64,000 bases of DNA, taken from the NCBI RefSeq assembly GCF_019222765.1, contig NZ_CP078145.1:8556001-8620000 (forward strand), read 5' to 3'. The notes under the pieces are model-generated. The model saw only the letters and a program-made list of their open reading frames with translations. It had not been told where the DNA came from and made no database searches. How positions within the stretch are numbered: position 1 is the first letter of the stretch; each line of letters begins with the position of its first letter. Made by a program: the position numbers and the translations under genes. This DNA comes from Nocardia iowensis. Lineage in GTDB: Bacteria > Actinomycetota > Actinomycetes > Mycobacteriales > Mycobacteriaceae. This document shows positions 58,971-64,000 of this stretch, in pieces.

Positions 58971-59743
58971 CAGATCCGCCCTTCCGCCGCATCGAGCAGC
59001 CGGTCGAGCTTGAGTTCGAGCGCCTTGAGACGCTGCTCGTTACGGAAGTCCGCGGCGTCGGAGTTGAGCACATAGCCGGCCACCGTGTCGCGGTATTCCG
59101 AGTCGGCAACGCGGGATTGGAAGCCGTAGGTGAGCTCGAAGTGCACCCGACGCAGCTTGTCGAGCAGTTCCCGCTGCTCCATATCCGAAAGTGCCATCAG
59201 TGCACCACCTTTCATTCGTTCCGCGATATCAGCGCGGAATTGGTCCATATCCATGCCGCCGGGGTCCCACTTGCCTTGCTTGGGTCCGGCCCATTCCTTG
59301 TGGCCGATCACGCGATCGGCCCCGTGGCCGAGCTTGCGCAGGATTGCCGCACAGCAGCCCACATAGGCGTCGTATTGCGCGTCCGACCACCCCTCGGTGC
59401 CGTTGTTGACGGCCTCGATACCGATGGTGCGGAAGTTGGCGTTGTCCTCCGGCAGGCCAGGCCACGAACCCGCACCGGCGTGCCAGGCCACCCCGGCCGC
59501 GACCACGGTCACCGTGCCGTCCTGCGCCAGATGAATCTGCGATAGCGGCCCCGCCAAAGCAGGTACGCCGTAAGCGATTTCGCTCGGCGGCGAATGCGAG
59601 CTGCCGGTGTGGTGGGCAACGATGCCCCAGATGTCACCGAAATCCCCGTGGCCACGTTCCCGCCACCCGGGGAATTCGACGACCCGCAGACCCTCCTCGC
59701 GGAGCACGTCCGCAAGCCATACCGGATCACCGGTCCAAGACAT
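58970..59743 (-). CDS. phage endolysin, N-acetylmuramoyl-L-alanine amidase
   Basis: 257 residues, ATG 59743 with AAGGAC upstream. Amidase_2/PGRP fold: IWGIVAHHTGSSHSPPSEIA (zinc His44/45), IGIEAVNNGTEG, and RVIGHKEWAGPKQGKWDPGG with His148 and Asp160 as further ligands and a Lys in the active site. Residues 180-257 form a helical C-terminal part (EQRELLDKLRRVHFELTYGF, EQRLKALELKLDRLLDAAEG), possibly for oligomerisation or wall binding. No LysB-type mycolyl esterase is seen in the window. Confidence 0.9.
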   Translation of the reverse strand: MSWTGDPVWLADVLREEGLRVVEFPGWRERGHGDFGDIWGIVAHHTGSSHSPPSEIAYGVPALAGPLSQIHLAQDGTVTVVAAGVAWHAGAGSWPGLPEDNANFRTIGIEAVNNGTEGWSDAQYDAYVGCCAAILRKLGHGADRVIGHKEWAGPKQGKWDPGGMDMDQFRADIAERMKGGALMALSDMEQRELLDKLRRVHFELTYGFQSRVADSEYRDTVAGYVLNSDAADFRNEQRLKALELKLDRLLDAAEGRI

Positions 59744-59794
59744 AGTCGTCCTTCTTTCTTAATAAGGCTGTGCCGCAGCGCTTTTACATGCGGA

Positions 59795-60247
59795 TCACTG
59801 AATCCGCACGTACGCGCCGGCCGAGACGGCCCCCGCCGCCCCGCCCGCGGAAAATGAAGAGAGTGCCTCCACGGTCACGACATCGCCCGCGGCGATATCG
59901 ACGGTCGCGCTGACCGCCAAGGTGCCCGACGGCCCATCCAGCGGCGGATCCGTGGTCGCGACGATCGCCGAATTGACCCGCAGCCGAGCCTGCAACTTTG
60001 TGTTGCCGCCGAAGCCGTTGGTAGCGCCCGTAAAGGGAATCGAGGCAGCCACCGAGGCGGATTTCTGGTCGCCGAGCGCCTTGAGGCCCTCATTGTTCGC
60101 TCCGACGACGACGGAGCCCGGATACCCACCCGTGTCAGGAATCCAATTCGTGATTTGACTCCACGCCTCGGGCATCGGCTGGGTGCCGTTTTTGGTCATA
60201 CGGACCGGCAGAAAGCCTGGTGTTTCAGCGACGATGACGAATGGCAT
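59795..60247 (-). CDS. small phage tail-associated protein A
   Basis: 150 residues from ATG 60247 (GGAGA upstream); the longer frame is rejected because its extension runs into the neighbour. Begins MPFVIVAETPGFLPVRMTKN. Body is Ala/Gly/Ser/Thr-rich beta sequence (GYPGSVVVGANNEGLKALGD, and KLQARLRVNSAIVATTDPPL). Shares start motif and length with the adjacent 60274 protein, so the two are paralogues. Probably a tail-tip or head-decoration protein. Confidence 0.6.
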   Translation of the reverse strand: MPFVIVAETPGFLPVRMTKNGTQPMPEAWSQITNWIPDTGGYPGSVVVGANNEGLKALGDQKSASVAASIPFTGATNGFGGNTKLQARLRVNSAIVATTDPPLDGPSGTLAVSATVDIAAGDVVTVEALSSFSAGGAAGAVSAGAYVRIQ

Positions 60248-60273
60248 CAGATTCTCCGCAAGCGATGAGGGAT

Positions 60274-60714
60274 TCAGGAAGGGCTGAAGTAGAGGTAGCT
60301 GTTCACTCCGCCCGCGACAGTGGTGTGGTACGAGTTGAACTTCGAACCGGTCATTCGCAGCCATATCCGGTCGCCGCGCGCCAGGGTCAACGTCGTGTCC
60401 GGGATGATCACCGAGGTGACGGCGCTGGTGAACGTCTTGGCCGGGTCGTTGTTCAGCATCACGTCGAAGCTCCGCGACTCGTTGAAAGACAGGTCACCGG
60501 ACACCTCCAGGCGACATTTCACGGTCACCGTTGCCGGGCCGCTGGCGACCAGTTCGTGATTCGCGCTGATGACGGTGTCGCCGAATCCGCTGCGAACGAC
60601 CCAGTCCGTCAGCCTGACGTTCGAGCTACCACCGGCGACCGACTGATTGCCGTTCTTGTTCATGCCCATCGGCACCGCGGATTCGGCCACGCCGGCCGCA
60701 ACGATGAACGGCAT
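60274..60714 (-). CDS. small phage tail-associated protein B
   Basis: 146 residues. Begins MPFIVAAGVAESAVPMGMNK, parallel to MPFVIVAETPG...MTKN of the 59795 protein. Jelly-roll-like beta strands (TVKCRLEVSGDLSFNESRSF, and IIPDTTLTLARGDRIWLRMT) and a Gly-rich NSYLYFSPS end. Virion protein of unknown place; paralogue of the next gene. Two bases separate it from the 60717 small ORF. Confidence 0.6.
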   Translation of the reverse strand: MPFIVAAGVAESAVPMGMNKNGNQSVAGGSSNVRLTDWVVRSGFGDTVISANHELVASGPATVTVKCRLEVSGDLSFNESRSFDVMLNNDPAKTFTSAVTSVIIPDTTLTLARGDRIWLRMTGSKFNSYHTTVAGGVNSYLYFSPS

Positions 60715-60716
60715 CG

Positions 60717-60887
60717 CTACGACTCGGCCGAAGGAGAAGCGGCCGTGTCGCTTTCGGGCTCAACAGCGGCGGGGTCCTCTACGGGCGGTTCCGGTGGCTT
60801 CGGCCTCGCACCAGACCCGACGGAAACGGGCAATTCATTGACGGGCGGTTCGGCGGACCTCGGCCAGCCGACATACATCGACGTCAT
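60717..60887 (-). CDS. 56-residue Pro/Glu-rich phage protein
   Basis: ATG 60887 overlaps the tail-fibre stop by 4 bases (ATGA) and has AAAGGAG 10 bases upstream, a strong ribosome site. Protein MTSMYVGWPRSAEPPVNELP, then PVEDPAAVEPESDTAASPSA. Acidic, proline-rich and likely disordered. It fills the gap exactly between two genes of the late operon. Too short for routine gene callers with a 60-codon limit. Function unknown. Confidence 0.65.
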   Translation of the reverse strand: MTSMYVGWPRSAEPPVNELPVSVGSGARPKPPEPPVEDPAAVEPESDTAASPSAES

Positions 60888-62176
60888 GCGACGGTCACTC
60901 CTTTGAGGCTGGCCTGCAAACCCTTGCCGGTGCCGGTGTCCAGCGTGGTGATCGAGACGGTGACCCGGTCACCCGGGTTGAAGGTCCAGTTCAGCGGAAT
61001 CGTGGTATCCCCAACTTGATTCGCCGGGGTGATGGTGGCCGAAGACCCCGTCACCGCCGTCGTGCCGTTCACTCGCAGTTCGACGACTAGGTTTGCGGTG
61101 CCTGCGGTTTCGCCTCGGTAGGTCACCGAACTGACCGCGATCTTGCGCTCGATCCGCAGCCCCTCCGGCATCACATTGCCGGGACCGGCGGCCCGAATTC
61201 CGCTGTGCGACTTGAAGGCGATGTCATAGATCTGCCCGGTCGGCGTGGGTGTGCGGGCGTCGGCCAGCCGGGTATCCGTGCTGGCGATCGTGTCGATCGC
61301 CGTGCGAGCGGCCGCTGCGTTGGCCGCGGTCAGCAACGAACGGCCCAGCGCGGTCGAATCGGAGATCTGGTTGGCCGGGTGGGCGTGCGAGGTCGGCGGC
61401 CGCGGATTCGTCAGGCGCGGGTCGTCACCGGCGACAGCGGTGGTCGCGGTATCACCGATGGTCGGCGGGAACGTCGCGGGCTTACCGGCGATGCCTGCCC
61501 ACTCGGTGGCGCCCGCCGGGCCACGGATGACCACACCCTGCCCATTCGGCAACCAGCCACCCGCCGCCGCGTGATAGACGTACAGCAGCCCATCCGCCCG
61601 CACTACGTACTGGGCACCCTCAACAGGAGTAGCGGGCAGCTGAGCATAGGTGCCGACCTGCCCATCGATCCTGATGCCTTCACCACGCGGTCCCATGACA
61701 ACGGCGTTACCGGCCGAGGCGGGCACCGGCGACACCAGCGTCAGATCGACCAGGCCGGTCGAACCGGTATCCGGCTTTTCCGGATCGGGTCCCGGAACAT
61801 ACTCGGGCACAGCGAAACTGAACGATTCCATCGGAACCCGTTCACCGTCGTAGGACAGGTCGAACGACACCCGCCAGGTCCACTGCGAGGGATTCGTGGC
61901 AGCGCTGGGTGCGACGAGCCGCACCCCGCGCCGACCGCGCCAGGTGATGAAACCCCACTCGTCGAGCTGACATTCGTAGTGACTCGGCAGCTGGACATAG
62001 GTCGCCGGGCCCAACTGTGCGCCGGGGACAAGCACCTTCGGCGCGTCGGCAGTGAAGGTCAGCGAGCCGGTCAGCGGCACGAACTCGGGGGTGTCACCGA
62101 CGTCGCCGTCGTCGAGGACGTTCGCGAGGAAGCGCCCGACGACTTTGCCGTACTTCAACGGGGGCAGATCGGCCAT
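60884..62176 (-). CDS. phage tail fibre/minor tail protein
   Basis: 430 residues. The N-terminal virion-attachment domain (1-130) reads YGKVVGRFLANVLDDGDVGD and FVPLTGSLTFTADAPKVLVP, typical of actinophage minor tail proteins. A middle section has GPRGEGIRIDGQVGTYAQLP and the display-type stretch YVVRADGLLYVYHAAAGGWL. Then comes a helical shaft segment (DSTALGRSLLTAANAAAART), and a C-terminal beta domain (TANLVVELRVNGTTAVTGSS). Likely receptor-facing. The 100 bases upstream (62177-62275) hold no gene. Confidence 0.78.
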   Translation of the reverse strand: MADLPPLKYGKVVGRFLANVLDDGDVGDTPEFVPLTGSLTFTADAPKVLVPGAQLGPATYVQLPSHYECQLDEWGFITWRGRRGVRLVAPSAATNPSQWTWRVSFDLSYDGERVPMESFSFAVPEYVPGPDPEKPDTGSTGLVDLTLVSPVPASAGNAVVMGPRGEGIRIDGQVGTYAQLPATPVEGAQYVVRADGLLYVYHAAAGGWLPNGQGVVIRGPAGATEWAGIAGKPATFPPTIGDTATTAVAGDDPRLTNPRPPTSHAHPANQISDSTALGRSLLTAANAAAARTAIDTIASTDTRLADARTPTPTGQIYDIAFKSHSGIRAAGPGNVMPEGLRIERKIAVSSVTYRGETAGTANLVVELRVNGTTAVTGSSATITPANQVGDTTIPLNWTFNPGDRVTVSITTLDTGTGKGLQASLKGVTVA

Positions 62177-62275
62177 GGATCAATGCCTTTCGGACAGCAG
62201 GCAGCCAAACGGCGTACCGGTTTGCGGAAAATGACAGCGGCCGTCTGTGCAGCCGGTGCGGAGATGGGTCGGCGG

Positions 62276-63331
62276 CTACACAGGTAGCGCGCGAACGTGG
62301 ATATGCGAATAGTTGGCGTAGACGTTGTAGCCCCCGCTGCCCTCCACCCGGTGTGCGACGACGTACAGCGTGATTGTCTGGTTCGCGGGTACCACGCCGT
62401 ATGTCGACCCGGGCTTGGTCGGATATTGGAAGCCGGGCGAGACCAGCACGTAGTTGATGCGCGGGACTCGGTGACTCCACCCGTATCCGACGAGATCGCC
62501 TGTGGGCTTGCCGATACGAACCTCGACATTGCACCGGGTCGGCTGTTCCGTCTGCACCTGCACGCCGCCCTCGACGAGCGGGCGCCATGCCGTCGGCTGC
62601 GCCGGAATCGTAATAGCGGCAAGAGTCTTCGTCTCGTCCGTAACGTTGTTTGCGGCAGCGAACTGCTTTTCCCCGATCACCCACGGCCCGTTCGGCCTCG
62701 GGCTGGGTACAGGACGGAATTTCTGCGTAGCGGCATCCCAGGCGAGTACATGGTCCTGGCCGAGCGGGCGTTCCTCGTTGATCAGAACATCGGACGCTTC
62801 CCGGATCCGGCCACTCACCCCCGGATCACCGACGTCACCGGTCGCACCGCGCGGGAAGGTGATCTCCAACTGCTGAGCCGGTGCGGTGCCCGTGATCCTG
62901 GCGGCCGCGGCCGAGCCGGTGGCTCCGGTGACCGCGGTGCCGGTCAGCTGGTTCGGCGCGCCCCGACTACCGACCGTGCGGAAGGCCTCGTCGAAGGCGA
63001 CGAATCCCATTCCGGTCCAGTAGTAGATGCTGTTTTCCGAGACGACGCGCCATGCTTTGCGCGCGTCCGCCGTGGTGAGCTTCAGTTGGTTCAGGGCAGC
63101 CACATCGGCGATGTCGCCTTGCCACGACCAGGGCCACGCCGCCTCGCCTTCCGGCCCGACCGCGCCCTGGTTGCCTTCGCGAAGTTCGATCAGAGCTTCC
63201 CGATCGACCAACTCGAACGGGTTCACCGTGTAGGGCAATCCGATCGAGTCGGCGACCCCACGCATGGTGATCATGATGTCGTCGTCGTAGACGACGGTCG
63301 GTTCGCTGTTCCCAGCGTTGTCGGTGTTCAC
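62276..63331 (-). CDS. phage tail protein with collagen-like segment and receptor-type C-domain
   Basis: 351 residues from GTG 63331, overlapping the upstream stop by 4 bases (GTGA). The N-terminal half has VVYDDDIMITMRGVADSIGL and TTADARKAWRVVSENSIYYW. A collagen-like GATGDVGDPGVSGR segment follows. The C-terminal half (IPAQPTAWRPLVEGGVQVQT, then NVEVRIGKPTGDLVGYGWSH, then GVVPANQTITLYVVAHRVEG) is homologous to the C-terminus of the next upstream gene. The frame running to 63841 is an artefact of overlap. Possible receptor-binding head. Confidence 0.75.
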   Translation of the reverse strand: MNTDNAGNSEPTVVYDDDIMITMRGVADSIGLPYTVNPFELVDREALIELREGNQGAVGPEGEAAWPWSWQGDIADVAALNQLKLTTADARKAWRVVSENSIYYWTGMGFVAFDEAFRTVGSRGAPNQLTGTAVTGATGSAAAARITGTAPAQQLEITFPRGATGDVGDPGVSGRIREASDVLINEERPLGQDHVLAWDAATQKFRPVPSPRPNGPWVIGEKQFAAANNVTDETKTLAAITIPAQPTAWRPLVEGGVQVQTEQPTRCNVEVRIGKPTGDLVGYGWSHRVPRINYVLVSPGFQYPTKPGSTYGVVPANQTITLYVVAHRVEGSGGYNVYANYSHIHVRALPV

Positions 63332-64000
63332 AGCGCCCCCACGGGCCGGGCCAGGCACACGATCGACGCGTCCTCCATGAAGTAGTCGTAGTTGGCCGTG
63401 CCCGACCGGCGCAGCAATACATGCAGCGTCACCGGCTGACGGGCGGGTACGACACCAACGGTGCTGTCCGGGGTCATTCCGCGCACCGCGTAGTGCGGCT
63501 GGAACCGGGCGAGAGTGCTGGCACCGGTCACGAAGCCGGTGCCGAGCGCGACGAGCTGGCCGGTCACCGAGCCGATGCGTACTTCGGCATCGATACGGGT
63601 GGTGACCTGATTCCAGTTCTCGTCGGGACGCACGACGACACCACCGCTGACTATCGGACGCCAGTCGGTGTCCTGTGCCGGGATGTTCAGCTGGGCAATG
63701 TTTTTCGTCGGGGCGCTGATACCGACCTCCGAGGCGACGAAGCCCGGACCACCGTCCCAGGAACGCCCCTCGCGGATGGTCCACGGTCCGCGTAGGCCGG
63801 GGTACGGCCGCGGCTTCCACTTCCCAACGGTCGGGTCCCATGCCGGTACGGCGCGATCTACGTGCGGACCGTCCGCGTAGTCCGGTGCGTTGCGGATCGG
63901 CCCTGGGCCGCCGACTTCACCCTTGCTGCCCTTGATGCCGCGCGGCACCGTCAGATTCAGCGTCAGATTGGGTGGGGTGCCGGTCACCGACGCCTGGAGC
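63328..64000 (-). CDS. phage tail protein with collagen-like segment (5' end outside window)
   Basis: The frame is open to the window edge; 224 residues are visible. GTG 63987 is an internal candidate, but upstream codons (QASVTGTPPNLTLNLTVPRG) look coding. Collagen-like GIKGSKGEVGGPGP comes first, then AWDPTVGKWKPRPYPGLRGP and the C-terminal domain IPAQDTDWRPIVSGGVVVRP with AEVRIGSVTGQLVALGTGFV. This shares IPAQ-x-W-RP and EVRIG motifs with the 62276 protein. A tail-fibre-type virion protein. Confidence 0.72.
   Translation of the reverse strand, partial: LQASVTGTPPNLTLNLTVPRGIKGSKGEVGGPGPIRNAPDYADGPHVDRAVPAWDPTVGKWKPRPYPGLRGPWTIREGRSWDGGPGFVASEVGISAPTKNIAQLNIPAQDTDWRPIVSGGVVVRPDENWNQVTTRIDAEVRIGSVTGQLVALGTGFVTGASTLARFQPHYAVRGMTPDSTVGVVPARQPVTLHVLLRRSGTANYDYFMEDASIVCLARPVGAL

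Noticed and set aside
50165-64000. Insertion sequences or transposases in the accessory region
   Set aside because: No transposase-like protein and no terminal inverted repeats were seen.

Overview
The window reads as chromosome of a mycolic-acid actinomycete, most likely Nocardia. It is GC-rich and densely coded. It carries recognisable counterparts of Mycobacterium tuberculosis EtfD (Rv0338c), the alanine-type aminotransferase (Rv0337c), UdgA (Rv0322), Dcd (Rv0321) and FadE5 (Rv0244c). Many small secreted or lipoprotein genes end signal peptides in AxA or LxxC. The genus is an inference from these families; no rRNA or other taxonomic marker is present.

Layout. 1-9.8 kb: the end of an NRDE-family gene, a secreted glycine-rich protein, the membrane Fe-S oxidoreductase EtfD with a long repeat tail, a secreted chitin-active LPMO, a pair of acyl-CoA dehydrogenases and UDP-glucose dehydrogenase. 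9.9-21.2 kb: an Hsp70/actin-fold membrane protein, a YibE/F transporter-like protein with a natural His-rich N-terminus, the aminotransferase, an XRE-TPR regulator, an AraC regulator, dCTP deaminase, an SDR, a PAP2 phosphatase and a metallo-beta-lactamase-fold enzyme. 21.2-26.2 kb: small secreted proteins around a duplicated tRNA-Gly promoter and 5' half, the intact tRNA-Gly(CCC), and an exported TAP-like hydrolase. 26.2-35.8 kb: a methyltransferase, then an organosulfur block (StyA-like, SfnG, SfnB-like, two flavin reductases, and a DszC-like/DszA-like pair) with a free Met-sulfoxide reductase between its two arms. 36-49.7 kb: a toxin-antitoxin pair, alpha/beta hydrolases, a TetR/enoyl-CoA hydratase/thiolase-like operon facing another crotonase, a degenerate erythromycin-esterase homologue, FadE5 and a diguanylate cyclase.

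50-64 kb is accessory DNA, all read on the minus strand. The far end is a phage late module: tail-fibre-like proteins with collagen-like segments, small tail proteins, an amidase endolysin and two small membrane proteins of holin type. Behind a terminator lies a self-contained cassette. It has a decayed paralogue of the toxin N-terminus, a 1170-residue protein ending in a class-3-lipase domain, two tandem ankyrin-repeat proteins, a 50-codon ORF, and an ADP-ribosylglycohydrolase broken by one in-frame TAG. I read this as a prophage-linked polymorphic toxin with an array of immunity genes. It is the strongest candidate for an undescribed system here.

Themes that join genes: (1) fatty-acid oxidation. 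Acyl-CoA dehydrogenases and FadE5 pass electrons via ETF to EtfD, and the etfD and fadE5 promoters share a 17-nt operator-like element. (2) Sulfur scavenging from sulfones using FMNH2. (3) Intergenic repeats and terminators: a repeat of about 51 nt sits in two convergent gene gaps, and one hairpin core recurs three times.
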